A DNA stretch of 64,000 nucleotides, from assembly GCF_019599505.1 (NCBI RefSeq), contig NZ_RKLT01000005.1:1-64000 (forward strand), written 5' to 3'. The stretch's first letter is position 1, and the number at the start of each line of letters is the position of its first letter. Below the pieces are notes generated by a model that saw only the letters and a program-made list of their open reading frames with translations, searched no databases and was not told the origin of the DNA. The DNA comes from Haloarcula nitratireducens. Its GTDB lineage: Archaea; Halobacteriota; Halobacteria; Halobacteriales; Haloarculaceae. The translations under genes and the position numbers were made by a program. This document shows positions 9,439-18,282 of this stretch, one piece after another.

Positions 9439-9524
9439 CCAACCTCGACGCACGGGCACAGCACTTCTTTTTCGCGCAGTACAACCGTCCCGACCGACTC
9501 GTCTACCAAGTCCGGGATCGGTGA
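9387..9524 (+). pseudogene. Truncated copy of a small membrane-protein gene
   Basis: The ATG at 9387 opens a 45-codon frame. Its first six residues (MNTKLL) and its later part (ARAQHFFFA) match the reading frame of the relative on the minus strand at 22888-23164. The stretch between is read out of frame, and a one-base deletion in a G run (GGG here, GGGG in the other copy) restores it. After about 9480 similarity ends and the frame stops early, before the second membrane helix. I regard it as a decayed paralogue. The remaining 9525-9864 shows no gene I can support. Confidence 0.55.
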
Positions 9525-9864
9525 TAGGGTCGCGGCGGTGAGGGCAAGAACTACCGCTGGAACGCCGCTCGAGAACTCGCTGGCTCGACCGGGTAACGAA
9601 GGTCACTGTAGGGTTCGTGACCTTTCAACGCCGATTCCAGTTCGGTTTCGTCGGGTATCTCGCCGTCTTCGTCCCACCGTTGTTGAATGTACTTATCTGG
9701 GGTATGCTATCGACCGACAGAAGTTGCGCGCCATGTCGGCTGTATGCAACGCCCAACGGCGTGGGTATTAGCCTTGTAGTTCCGTATGAGTCTCCCCCGC
9801 ACGTATTAAGCCGTCTGATGAGCGCGACTGGCACGAACCTCGACGATCGACGGGTGCTGGTCGT

Positions 9865-11241
9865 CTAGAAGACCAGTCCCGCAGTGTTCTGGAGGATGAC
9901 GATCCAGATGATGCTCGAGACGCCGAGCACTAGGGTCGCCAGCGTCCAGGCTTGATAGGCCGTCGCCGTCTCCATGTCGGTGAACTCCGTGATGATCCAG
10001 AAATAGGAGTCGTTCGCGTGACTGACGGTCATGCTGCCGGCGCCGATCGCGAGGACGGCGAACACGCGGCCGATCTCCGTGTTCAGTCCGAGCGACCCAA
10101 GCAGCGGCGCGACGAGGCTAGCGGTGGTCAGGATCGCGACCGTCGAGGAGCCCAGCGCCGACTTCATCGCCGCGGCGATGATGAACGCGGCCAACAGCCC
10201 GATGCCGAGGCCGCCCAACGTGTTGGTGATGAAGCTCTGGAGCGGCAGTGCGCCGAGGACTTCGCCGAACGCGCCGCCGGCGCCGGTCACCGCGAGGATG
10301 ACGGCGGCCTTTTTGATTCCATCGGAGACCCACTCGTCCGTGACGCTGCTGTCGAAATCGGGTACGATCGCGAAGGCGATGAACGTACCGATGAGCAGCG
10401 CGACCGCCGGATCACCGAGGAACAGCAGCCAGCGCTGGAGCGTTCCGGTGATCAGTTCTGGGTTCTCCGCTTCGGGGTAGGCCGCAATCGACCCGATCGC
10501 GATGAGTGCGATCGGAATGAGTAGCGGCGCGAACGACGCGGCGCGCGATGGCATCGACCCGTATTCGTCTTTGATCTCGTCGATCGTCATCTCCGGGTTG
10601 GGATCGATGTGGTAGTTCGACGCGACTCTGTCGGCCCATATCGCAGCGACGAAGACGATCGGCGCGCTGACGATAATTCCCGCGAGCATGACGAGACCGA
10701 TGTCCGCGCCGATGATCCCGGCGGCCGCGATCGGGCCGGGCGTCGGCGGGACGAACACGTGCGTGACGTAGAGCCCGCCGGCGAGCGCCACGCCGAGCGT
10801 CGACAACGAGAGCCCGGAGCGCTCGGCGAGCGACCGGTTCAATCCGGAGAGGATGACGAATCCGGAGTCACAGAACACCGGAATGGAGACGAAACTTCCG
10901 GTGATCGCCATCACCTCCGTCGTGTGCTCTTCGCCGACGTAGTCGAGGATCGTCTCCGCGATGACGATCGCCGCACCGGACCGCTCGAGACAGGTGCCGA
11001 TGATCGTCCCGGCGATGATGACGATCCCGATGTAGCCGAGAATGCCGCCAAACCCGTCTGTCACCAATGTGGCGGCTTCTGCGGGGTCGAGCCCCGCGAC
11101 GAGTCCGGTCAGGTAGGCGGCGATGAGGAGCGCAAGAAATGCGTGTAGATCCAATTTCGCCGTGGCGATGATGATAAACGCTACTGCCCCGACGAGTAAC
11201 AGTATCAGTGGTAATCCTTGAAGCATGCACTCGGGACACAA
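9865..11241 (-). CDS. GntP-family permease (gluconate/organic acid:H+ symporter)
   Basis: A 458-residue, strongly hydrophobic transporter of the GntP family, which imports gluconate and related sugar acids with protons. Family features seen: the N-terminal LPLILLLV helix, FGGILGYIGIVIIAGTIIG, SIPVFCDSGFVIL and THVFVPPTPGPIAAA, all highly conserved blocks. The first five codons (MCPEC) may be spurious; ATG at 11226 (MLQGLPL) matches family starts better. It is the first intact gene inside the inverted-repeat bracket and has no catabolic partner beside it. Confidence 0.92.
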   Translation of the reverse strand: MCPECMLQGLPLILLLVGAVAFIIIATAKLDLHAFLALLIAAYLTGLVAGLDPAEAATLVTDGFGGILGYIGIVIIAGTIIGTCLERSGAAIVIAETILDYVGEEHTTEVMAITGSFVSIPVFCDSGFVILSGLNRSLAERSGLSLSTLGVALAGGLYVTHVFVPPTPGPIAAAGIIGADIGLVMLAGIIVSAPIVFVAAIWADRVASNYHIDPNPEMTIDEIKDEYGSMPSRAASFAPLLIPIALIAIGSIAAYPEAENPELITGTLQRWLLFLGDPAVALLIGTFIAFAIVPDFDSSVTDEWVSDGIKKAAVILAVTGAGGAFGEVLGALPLQSFITNTLGGLGIGLLAAFIIAAAMKSALGSSTVAILTTASLVAPLLGSLGLNTEIGRVFAVLAIGAGSMTVSHANDSYFWIITEFTDMETATAYQAWTLATLVLGVSSIIWIVILQNTAGLVF

Positions 11242-11431
11242 TCAGGAACGACCATGGACCTTACTATCTAGTGCTCTTGGCACTGTAGGAATACGCGATG
11301 CCTGTGCGGTACAGGCTCGAAAACTCGCGGGCTATCTCTGACTGAGTATACGGCTCTCCATATCGATTAGCGTCGTAAATGCGAAGTTACTGCACCGACG
11401 GCTGGCCGATGAGACGTGAGTGATAGCAGAG

Positions 11432-11835
11432 ACCACCCCACTCGAAAGCAGCCGACGTGAGTTCATTAGAAACGCGATCACGACGGTAACCGCCGCCCGA
11501 GCGAACAACGGCCGCGGACCGCTCGAGGCCGATCCGTTCACGCCTGGTGTGGCTTCCGGCGATCTCTCCCGGGGTTCGGTCGTTCTCTGGACGCGTCTCG
11601 CGCCCGAACCACTCGCCGAAGACGGTGGGATGCCCGACCGTCGAGTACCGGTACGGTGGACGATCCCGACCGACGGGGAGATGGACAACACAGTTGGACG
11701 GGACACCGCGAAGACACGTCCTGAATACGCCGCTCGTCGAGGGGCCGGACCACAGCACAGAGCGCTACTACCAATTCAGAGTCGCCCCGGATCAGAGCCC
11801 GGTCGGCCATCTGCTCGAAGCCCCGTCGCCCGTGT
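11432..11835 (+). pseudogene. phoD-like alkaline phosphatase remnant
   Basis: Translation gives a Tat-like start (SRREFIRNA), then the PhoD N-terminal-domain pattern DPFTPGVASGD and VVLWTRLAPEPL, in one frame. The continuation expected in PhoD (RYYQFRVAPDQSPVG) appears in a second frame beginning near 11720, so there is at least one frameshift. The whole catalytic metallophosphatase domain is missing. This is the decayed 5' end of a secreted phosphodiesterase/phosphatase gene. Confidence 0.7.
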
Positions 11836-11841
11836 CTCGAA

Positions 11842-11940
11842 GTCCGTCGTAGACTGGAGGGCGACGTAGATGGCGGTGTGGTCGGACATCGTTCCGTCGC
11901 TGGTGAGCACGCCACCGCAGTCGGTCGGATAGCCGATCAT
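11842..11940 (-). pseudogene. Fragment of a group II PLP-dependent decarboxylase gene
   Basis: On the minus strand these about 33 codons read GYPTDCGGVLTSDGTMSDHT, matching the conserved stretch before the cofactor site of group II pyridoxal-phosphate decarboxylases (usual form GYP-x-D-x-G-G-x-x-T-S-G-G-T-x-x-N). A stop codon lies directly upstream in frame and nothing of the lysine region follows. It abuts the phoD remnant tail to tail. The rest of the gap (11941-12208) is AT-richer toward its right end and shows no gene. Confidence 0.55.
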
Positions 11941-12208
11941 CTACGCGACAGTTATCGAGACGGGCCAGTGTCACGCGAATATAGAACCACGGAATTCGCC
12001 GAAGGCAAGATGCGATCTCCCTCTGGAGTCATCTGTGGGCGCGGTTCACGGAGTGTTCAGACACAAGCTCGACTGAGATACTGGTAGAAGGGGGAACTGA
12101 AACCCCACCTTATCGTCGCTGTTCCCCCAAATAAGACCAAATTATCGAAATAGACTCTCGAAAAATTGTATATTACAATAAACGCGTCGCTACGAACATC
12201 GGTAGCAC

Positions 12209-13522
12209 ATGGCTCCAACCCATTCGCCGTCACGGCGAGCAGTTCTCGGTTCCGCGGGGACGCTTCTCGGACTCGTGAGTTTTTCTGGCGTGGTAACGGC
12301 TCACGACGAAGACGATGATGAAGACGAAGAGGAGAGAGATGCGGATGACGAGGAACAACGGAGGGCCGAAAACACGACCTCTCGTTTACATACAGCGTTC
12401 GATAGCCGCGCCCGATATGCGGATATCGGTGAGCGCATCGATGACTTCGAAGACATCGACGAGTGGGTGGCTACGAGCGGGTCGCTCGATGCCGAAACGG
12501 GTACCACCTACGAGGGGTCACAGTCGGCCCGCCTCGCATCGACGACCGACGACGGCGGGAACATCGAGATCCGTCGCGAATTCGACGACCTCGATCTCTC
12601 AGGTCGCACTCTCTCCGTCGCAATTCGGCTCGAGTCCCCCGACGTCGAGCAACTGGACGCCATCGTCGAAGACGAGTCGGGCGACGAAGTTGTTATGGGA
12701 CGACGCACGATCGAATCGGATTACGGCTGGTTCATTCTCGATTTAGGCGTGACAGAAGAGAACGGGGATCCGGATCTCGAGAACGTAGCGGAGATTCGCA
12801 TCCAGTTGAATCAGGACAATGGTAGACCGATCTCCCTCTTGCTCGACGATCTGCGAGCGACCGAACGCGGTGATGGTGGGTACGTACTGCTCACATTCGA
12901 TGACACGCCGGAGTCTCAGTACGAGAAAGCGTTTCCGGTCATGCGTCGATACGGGTTTCCGGGGTTTGCAGCGATCAACCCGGACCGCGTCGGGGACGAG
13001 GAGTCGCTTTCGCTTGCGCAGCTCGAGGACCTACAGGATGCTGGTTGGGAGATCGGGAGTCACACGATGGACCACCGCAACCTCCCGGAACTAGAGACGT
13101 CGGAGGCCCGAGAGCAAGTTGCAACGGCCAAAGAGTGGCTACTCGACAACGGCTTCGAGACCGGGGCGGACAGCTTCGTCTACCCGTGGAGTAGCAGCGA
13201 TCCGCTCACGCGTGACGTCGTGAGCGACTATCACTATCTGGCCTTCACTGATGGCAGCAACACTCATGGGCAGCAACTCCGGGGGCCGTTGACCGTGGGG
13301 CGGATCTTCGCTGAGGAGCGCGAACGCGTCGCGGATGCATTGTCGCTGGCTGCGAAATACGACCAGGTCGTCGTACTCGCGTACCACGAGATCGGCGCTG
13401 GAAAGTGGATCGATGAGGCCGGCTTTCGTGACCAGATGCAGTTGATTGCAGCTACCGAGGACCTCGAAGTGGTAACGCCATCGGCACTACTCGAGGACGT
13501 CCTCACGCCGCCGCTGTTGTAG
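12209..13522 (+). CDS. Tat-exported polysaccharide deacetylase family protein
   Basis: A 437-residue exported protein. It starts with a twin-arginine signal (SRRAVLGSAGTLLGLVSFSG), followed by a very acidic linker of Asp/Glu (about residues 33-55). A beta-rich region (about 70-220) resembles a carbohydrate-binding jelly roll, and a NodB-type deacetylase domain follows (about 225-400). Catalytic blocks seen: TFDD near 229-232, SHTMDH near 284-289, and a late YHEIG. Such enzymes remove acetyl groups from surface or extracellular glycans using a metal. A TATA-like element (TTGTATATTA) lies about 40 nt upstream. It is transcribed alone. Confidence 0.88.
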   Translation: MAPTHSPSRRAVLGSAGTLLGLVSFSGVVTAHDEDDDEDEEERDADDEEQRRAENTTSRLHTAFDSRARYADIGERIDDFEDIDEWVATSGSLDAETGTTYEGSQSARLASTTDDGGNIEIRREFDDLDLSGRTLSVAIRLESPDVEQLDAIVEDESGDEVVMGRRTIESDYGWFILDLGVTEENGDPDLENVAEIRIQLNQDNGRPISLLLDDLRATERGDGGYVLLTFDDTPESQYEKAFPVMRRYGFPGFAAINPDRVGDEESLSLAQLEDLQDAGWEIGSHTMDHRNLPELETSEAREQVATAKEWLLDNGFETGADSFVYPWSSSDPLTRDVVSDYHYLAFTDGSNTHGQQLRGPLTVGRIFAEERERVADALSLAAKYDQVVVLAYHEIGAGKWIDEAGFRDQMQLIAATEDLEVVTPSALLEDVLTPPLL

Positions 13523-13540
13523 AGCGATCTTGATGCAGGA

Positions 13541-13612
13541 ACCGGGAGCGACCCGATCTCTGCCGGCGTGGAGTGAGTGACCGTCACGCGAACGGAGCGA
13601 CCAGTCCCGATA
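13541..13612. repeat. Dispersed intergenic repeat, copy 1
   Basis: About 70 nt beginning near GGGAGCGACC and ending with CGAACGGAGCGACCA (13583-13602 is the best-conserved core). It is recognisably repeated at 28735-28800 with about 20 of 21 core bases identical. Both copies are intergenic. The origin (mobile-element end or conserved RNA tail) is unknown. Confidence 0.55.
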
Positions 13613-13646
13613 CGCGAATGATGGCATCACTTAATCTACCCTAACT

Positions 13647-13659
13647 TTCATATACTTAT
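13647..13659 (+). promoter_or_regulatory. TATA-like promoter element for the small zinc-finger gene
   Basis: AT-rich element TTTCATATACTTA centred about 23 nt upstream of the ATG at 13676, the spacing expected for leaderless haloarchaeal transcripts. Inferred from position and composition only. Confidence 0.4.
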
Positions 13660-13675
13660 CAATTCTATTTGATTT

Positions 13676-13825
13676 ATGGTCAATACGAATCGCGACTGTA
13701 CGATCTGTGGCAACAACGTACACGAATATGAAGAACTCAGCGTGCAGTATTCGGGGCAGGAGTACTATTTTTGCTCCGACGAACACGAAGTGGTATTCAA
13801 ACGAACGCCGGAGAAATTCGTCTGA
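13676..13825 (+). CDS. Small Cys-rich (YHS/TRASH-like) protein
   Basis: A 49-residue gene. The product starts MVNTNRDCTICGN and carries CxxC (Cys8, Cys11) and a later YYFCSDEH block (Cys33, His37), the pattern of YHS/TRASH-type treble-clef metal-binding modules, with the typical ending F-x-x-x-P-E-K-F. It likely binds Zn, Cu or Fe as a metallochaperone or sensor; this is inference. A TATA-like element lies directly upstream, and its stop is 2 nt before the convergent stop of the phosphatase gene at 13828. Confidence 0.78.
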   Translation: MVNTNRDCTICGNNVHEYEELSVQYSGQEYYFCSDEHEVVFKRTPEKFV

Positions 13826-13827
13826 TA

Positions 13828-15231
13828 CTATTTTACGGTGCTATTCTGGGATATCAGCGCAGGAACATCGAACGCAAGAGTTGAACTGAGGTCGATGCCG
13901 AGTAGCTCGGACACCGTCGGTGCGACGGCACGCGCATCGACTGGCTCGGTTACCTGGAGCTCGGGCGCAGCAGGGCCGCCGAGTCCGTAGAGTGGGAGCG
14001 ATTCGTCGTCTACTCGCCCGTGAGACCCACGTACTTTCGACGGATCCAGCGACGCGAGCCCCGAGTCGCCGAAGAACAGCTCGCACGGATCGTACCCCGG
14101 TTTCGAGTGAATGTCCATATCCGTCGCATAGGCAGGGGCGTTCTCCTCGACCGTCCACCAGTAGTATTGGAACCACGCGGCTGGTTCTGCGATGAGCACG
14201 AGGTCCCCCGCGTTGGGATGATCGATGTTATGTCGTTCCTTGCCCTCCGTCTCTAAAACCGACGCAATACCATCGAGATTTTTCAGTGCTCTTCTGGCAG
14301 CAGGTAGTGCATCAGGTTCCACATACACATGGGCGACCTGATGGTCGACCATCGCAAACGCCCGGGACTGTGGAACGTTGACCTCGTCGCCGTGGTCGTC
14401 AGTGTTATCTACTGAGAGCAAGCCAGCGTCGCGTAGCGCGCGATTCGGGAAGATAGGCGTATCGACGCTGTGGAACCCGTACTCGCTAACGATGTTTACC
14501 GCCGTCGCGTCCCATCGACTGTCTTCACGGAGGAAGTCGAGGAACTCACCGACCAACCTGTCGACCGTTTCGAGCGCGTTCTTGAACTCAGGGGTTCCAG
14601 GACCGTAGCGCTGGCCATCGTAATCGAGATGGGGTACGTATATCCAGAGCAGGTCCGGGTCATATCGTTCGATTGTCTCGCGAGCAGCCGTCAGAATCCA
14701 CTCGCTGCCCCGTTCGTTCGCTCCTGGCCCCCAGTAGTGGTGCAGTGGGAAGTGACTATATTCGGCTTCCAAGTCATCGTAGAACCCGTCTGGATTGGTC
14801 CAACAGTTCATCTCCAGCAGGTTGTTGTCCTCGTCTTCTATCGGCGAGGGAGTCACTGCGACGTCAGCGGTAGTCCCTATGAGATGTTGAAAGAACAACG
14901 CTCCCGTGGTGAGCCCAGCCTCGCTCGCAGCTTCCCAGAGACGAGTTCTGTCGGCTCGATCCCGCTCCCAGAAGGCTACTTTGCCTGTCTCACGGTCGTA
15001 CTCACCGTTTGCGACGTCTCCGTGTGATGCGGGCGATCGTCCGGTCGCCAGTGTGGTTTGGGCCGGGACTGTGACGGCGGGCATAGGGGGTCGAAGGTCG
15101 GCAGACGTCCCTCCCTCGAGCAGTGCAGTTATATTCGGTGTGTTGCCGTTCCCGAGATGATCCTGCTGAAGCCCGACGACGTCAAGGACGATGACGCGAC
15201 CGGCCGCGGTCGCGTCGCCTACTGTGGTCAT
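13828..15231 (-). CDS. Alkaline-phosphatase-superfamily phosphodiesterase (EboF-like position)
   Basis: 467 residues of the type I phosphodiesterase/nucleotide pyrophosphatase fold. Metal and nucleophile sites seen: Asp in VLDVVG (near 17), nucleophile Thr54 in PAVTVPAQTT, PHLDYDGQRYG (Asp and His), S-E-Y-G-F where most relatives have SDHG, and a late GSHGR. The Glu-Tyr replacing Asp-His resembles phosphonoacetate-hydrolase-like members. Its ATG overlaps the stop of the inositol-phosphate synthase gene by 4 nt, so the two are translationally coupled. In the bacterial ebo cluster a member of this superfamily (EboF) travels with UbiA, TatD and TIM-barrel genes. Substrate unknown; cytoplasmic, as no signal is seen. 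Confidence 0.85.
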   Translation of the reverse strand: MTTVGDATAAGRVIVLDVVGLQQDHLGNGNTPNITALLEGGTSADLRPPMPAVTVPAQTTLATGRSPASHGDVANGEYDRETGKVAFWERDRADRTRLWEAASEAGLTTGALFFQHLIGTTADVAVTPSPIEDEDNNLLEMNCWTNPDGFYDDLEAEYSHFPLHHYWGPGANERGSEWILTAARETIERYDPDLLWIYVPHLDYDGQRYGPGTPEFKNALETVDRLVGEFLDFLREDSRWDATAVNIVSEYGFHSVDTPIFPNRALRDAGLLSVDNTDDHGDEVNVPQSRAFAMVDHQVAHVYVEPDALPAARRALKNLDGIASVLETEGKERHNIDHPNAGDLVLIAEPAAWFQYYWWTVEENAPAYATDMDIHSKPGYDPCELFFGDSGLASLDPSKVRGSHGRVDDESLPLYGLGGPAAPELQVTEPVDARAVAPTVSELLGIDLSSTLAFDVPALISQNSTVK

Positions 15232-16436
15232 TCACTCATCACCTCGGTCGTGTGGCGCTCGACGTACTCGTCGAGCATCGCAAATTGACGAGAGAGGTTG
15301 TGCTCCTCGACGCCGAGCGGTGCCTTGAAAAACGATGCGAGCTGCGGTTGAAGTCCGCTCTCGTCGTGCTCGTCGGCGTGTGCGAGCAAGCGCACGAGAT
15401 CGAGAACGAGCGGTGCGGCCAGCGCCGAGTCGGACCCTTCCCAGGTAAACTGCATCTTCATCTCCGTGTTCAGGAACCCCTCGAAGTGGATGTAATCCCA
15501 AGCCGTCTTCCAGTCGTCCAGCGACGGCGTATAGTCGATACGTACTCGGTTGTGTCCGATGTCGGGCAGCAGTGAACTGAGCACGTCACCCTTGCTCGCG
15601 ATCTTACCCGCCTTATTGCGGTCGTCTTCGAGGACCTTTCCATCGCCGTTGCCCAGGATATTGTGCCCCTCCCACGCCTTGACGCGTAGATTTCGGCCGG
15701 CAAACATCGGCGCGAGCGCTGACTTGACGAGTGTTTCGCCCGTCTTGGCGTCGCGGCCCGTATGCGGGACGGCTCGCTCCCGCGCGAGTTCCTCGAGTCC
15801 GCCGAGGGCCGAGCCCGTACTGGGTGTGAAGTTCACGTACGGATGTCCGTCGACGAGTGCGGCGTAGGCGTACAACGCACTCGCCGGAAGCTCCCGGTCG
15901 TCGTTTTCGATCGCCCGTTCGACCGCTTCTCGGGTATCGTATCGATCAGGATCCTCGAGCGGTGGTTCGGTCGACGCAACATTGACGACGACGAGGCGGT
16001 CGAGATCGTGGCCGCGACCGAACGACTCGTAATCGTCTCGAATCTGGTCGACGACCTCGCCGACGGCCAGTCGATCCTCCAGCGATTCGCGGTCGGCGAG
16101 GTCGTCGACTGCGGTCCCGCAGTTGATCGCCGTGCCGGTCTCGATCCGGTCGTCGATAGCTCGGAGGTCGTCCGCTACCTCCTCGACGACGTCCGGTTTC
16201 GGGACGCCGTTCTCCGAGAGCCCCCGCGCAGTCTCGAGGAGACTTCGCTCGCGAACGTCGTGACCACCGAACACGAACCCCTCGATATCCGGAAGCGCTA
16301 GTTTCGAGTATGGAGCCCGACCCGTCACCAGTCCGGTCGTGTCAGTCTCGCCACGAGCCATCGCACGGGCTCCCGTGATTGCGGTGGTCGCGACGTTTCC
16401 GCGCGCACCGATCAGCCAGACGCCTGTTTCTGTCAT
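15228..16436 (-). CDS. ino1: myo-Inositol-1-phosphate synthase
   Basis: 402 residues. The enzyme converts glucose 6-phosphate to inositol 1-phosphate with NAD. Seen: the Rossmann loop GARGNVATTA near the N-terminus, GHDVRER, NFTPSTGSA, KTGETLVKSALAPMF and HNILGNGDG, then FLNTEMKMQFTWEG and the C-terminal APLVLDLVRL block, all hallmarks of the short prokaryotic synthases. The frame is open far upstream (to 17420), but that part is the shadow of the divergent gene; ATG at 16436 gives the correct family length and sits about 30 nt from a TATA-like element. First gene of a two-gene operon with the phosphodiesterase. Confidence 0.93.
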   Translation of the reverse strand: MTETGVWLIGARGNVATTAITGARAMARGETDTTGLVTGRAPYSKLALPDIEGFVFGGHDVRERSLLETARGLSENGVPKPDVVEEVADDLRAIDDRIETGTAINCGTAVDDLADRESLEDRLAVGEVVDQIRDDYESFGRGHDLDRLVVVNVASTEPPLEDPDRYDTREAVERAIENDDRELPASALYAYAALVDGHPYVNFTPSTGSALGGLEELARERAVPHTGRDAKTGETLVKSALAPMFAGRNLRVKAWEGHNILGNGDGKVLEDDRNKAGKIASKGDVLSSLLPDIGHNRVRIDYTPSLDDWKTAWDYIHFEGFLNTEMKMQFTWEGSDSALAAPLVLDLVRLLAHADEHDESGLQPQLASFFKAPLGVEEHNLSRQFAMLDEYVERHTTEVMSE

Positions 16437-16460
16437 CAGTCCTACCCATCGGCTACTACT

Positions 16461-16475
16461 AGTTTCATTATATCT
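16461..16475 (-). promoter_or_regulatory. TATA-like element for the inositol-phosphate synthase operon
   Basis: On the minus strand GAGATATAATGA lies about 27-38 nt upstream of the ATG at 16436, fitting a leaderless transcript. It sits in the 210-nt divergent region shared with the TatD-like gene. Position-based inference. Confidence 0.42.
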
Positions 16476-16646
16476 CCCCTGAACGGGTGGTATAGCCCGC
16501 CTGAACGAATACCGACTCCCGAGCTTCTCAACTCCAGTGGGTATGTTCATTTCACGGGTTTCCGGCCGCTTTACGCCATATTTCGACATCCGATAGGCTT
16601 GGTAGCCGTGTGGTAACAAAGTGGTACCTCGCTGAGGTTCTATTCG

Positions 16647-17447
16647 ATGCGTGTAATAGACCCCCACATGCACATGGTGTCGCGGTCGAGTGGCGACTAC
16701 GAACGCGCTCGACGCGCGGGCATCGAGTGTTGTATCGAACCGGCGTTCTGGAGCGGGACCGACAAGCAGTACGCGGGCTCGTTTTTCGACTACTTCGAAC
16801 ACCTCATCGACTTCGAGACCGAGCGCGCCGAGCGTGCCGCCGGGATGGACCACTACGTTACCATCGGTCTGGAGCCGAAGGAGGCCAATTACCCGGAGAT
16901 GGCCGAGACGGTACTGGACCGGCTCCCCGAGTTCCTCGACCGGGAGAACGTCGTCGGCGTCGGCGAGATCGGACTCGATCAGGGCACCGAGGCCGAGGAA
17001 TACGCGTTCCGCAGACAGCTCCGAATGGCCGAAGAGCGCGAACTCCCTGTTATCGTTCACACGCCTCACGAGAACAAGCCCGAAGGGACCGAGCGTCTCG
17101 TCGAGATGATCCGAGAGGAAGACGTCACCGAGGAGCGGATCATCCTCGACCACAACACGGAGAACACTATCGACACCTCGCTGCGGACCGACTGCTGGAT
17201 CGGGTTCACTCTCTACCCCGGGAAGATCGAGGCCGAGAGCGCGATCGACCTGCTCGAGGAGTACGGGACCGACAAGATGCTGTTCAACAGCGCGGCCGAC
17301 TGGGACCCGTCTGATCCCCTCGCAGTACCGAAGGCCCGCGACATGATGCTCGACCGCGGGTGGGACCGCGAAGACGTCCAGACGGTCGTCTTCGACAACC
17401 CCTACGAGTTCTTCGACCAATCGCCGAACTTCGAGTACGAGCGCTGA
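16647..17447 (+). CDS. TatD-family metal-dependent hydrolase (EboB-like)
   Basis: 266 residues of the TatD/amidohydrolase TIM barrel. Metal ligands are in place: the N-terminal H-x-H in DPHMHM, Glu in GEIGLDQG, His in VIVHTPHEN, His in ILDHNTEN and Asp in NSAADWDPSD. The domain starts at the first codons, so the ATG at 16647 is firm. TatD proteins are nucleases or hydrolases; the cluster context (UbiA, TIM barrels, phosphatase) matches EboB of the bacterial ebo cluster rather than a DNA-repair role. Six nt separate it from the next gene, so they form one operon. Confidence 0.87.
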   Translation: MRVIDPHMHMVSRSSGDYERARRAGIECCIEPAFWSGTDKQYAGSFFDYFEHLIDFETERAERAAGMDHYVTIGLEPKEANYPEMAETVLDRLPEFLDRENVVGVGEIGLDQGTEAEEYAFRRQLRMAEERELPVIVHTPHENKPEGTERLVEMIREEDVTEERIILDHNTENTIDTSLRTDCWIGFTLYPGKIEAESAIDLLEEYGTDKMLFNSAADWDPSDPLAVPKARDMMLDRGWDREDVQTVVFDNPYEFFDQSPNFEYER

Positions 17448-17453
17448 TCACCG

Positions 17454-18281
17454 ATGCAATTCGCATTCTCAGCCAACGCGTTTCACGAGTACAGTCCCGT
17501 CGAAACGGTCGAGATCCTGGCCGATATCGGATACGACGGGGTCGAGCCGCTACTCGGGGGCACACACCTCCACCCGGCCGACACCAGTGCGGAAGACGTC
17601 GCTGCTGTCACGGAAGCGCTCGAGGAGACCGGTCTCGAGATCAGCAACTGTAACGCGTTCATGATCTCGGAGACGGATTTCCAGCACCCCTCGTACATCG
17701 AGCCCGACGCCGACTACCGACGGGAGCGCATCGAATACACCCGCGAGGCAGTGGAGTTGGCCGACACGTTCGATGCGGATTCTATCTCCATCCAGCCGGG
17801 CGGTCCGATTCCCGACGGACAGTCCCGTGCATGGGGTATGGAGACGTTTGCGGAGAGCATGCGCGAGATCGTTCCGGTGGCCGAGCAGCGGGGTGTGAAC
17901 ATCCTCGTCGAACCCGAACCGGACCTGCTCATCGAGACGACCGAGCACTATCTCGATTTCGCGAACCGTCTCGACTCCGGGGCCGTCGGCTGTAATTTCG
18001 ACGCTGGTCACCTGTTCTGCGTCGGCGAGAATCCGGCTGAAGCGGTCGGACGACTCAGCGACCACACCCCACACTATCACCTCGAAGATATCCCCGCCGA
18101 CCGCACCCACGAACACACGCAGCTCGGTGACGGTGCGATGGATATCGACGGCTTCCTCCAGACAGTCGAGGACTCGGGCTACGATGGGTTCGTCACCGTC
18201 GAACTCTACCCGTATCAGGAAACGGCCGCCGAAACCGCGCGGGAAGCGTACGCCTACCTCGACGAGCGCGGGTGGATCTGA
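17454..18281 (+). CDS. Xylose-isomerase-like TIM-barrel protein, copy 1
   Basis: 275 residues of the sugar phosphate isomerase/epimerase (AP endonuclease family 2) fold. Expected metal ligands are visible: Glu in ILVEPEP, Asp/His in NFDAGH, His in YHLEDI and Glu in TVELYPY. The cofactor would be a divalent metal and the reaction an isomerisation or epimerisation of a cyclitol or sugar derivative; the substrate is unknown. It begins MQFAFSANAF, closely like the paralogue at 19345. It is the second gene of the four-gene rightward operon and ends 1 nt before the GTG of the UbiA gene. Confidence 0.88.
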   Translation: MQFAFSANAFHEYSPVETVEILADIGYDGVEPLLGGTHLHPADTSAEDVAAVTEALEETGLEISNCNAFMISETDFQHPSYIEPDADYRRERIEYTREAVELADTFDADSISIQPGGPIPDGQSRAWGMETFAESMREIVPVAEQRGVNILVEPEPDLLIETTEHYLDFANRLDSGAVGCNFDAGHLFCVGENPAEAVGRLSDHTPHYHLEDIPADRTHEHTQLGDGAMDIDGFLQTVEDSGYDGFVTVELYPYQETAAETAREAYAYLDERGWI

Positions 18282-18282
18282 C

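Noticed and set aside
9617..9868. 83-codon plus-strand frame with a hydrophobic stretch
   Set aside because: No start context, overlaps the GntP stop, and residue make-up looks random after the first 30 codons.
16437..17420. Long N-terminal extension of the inositol-phosphate synthase frame (total 730 codons)
   Set aside because: The extension is antisense to the TatD-like gene and rich in Arg/Val of shadow type; the family starts at the ATG at 16436 with a TATA element just upstream.
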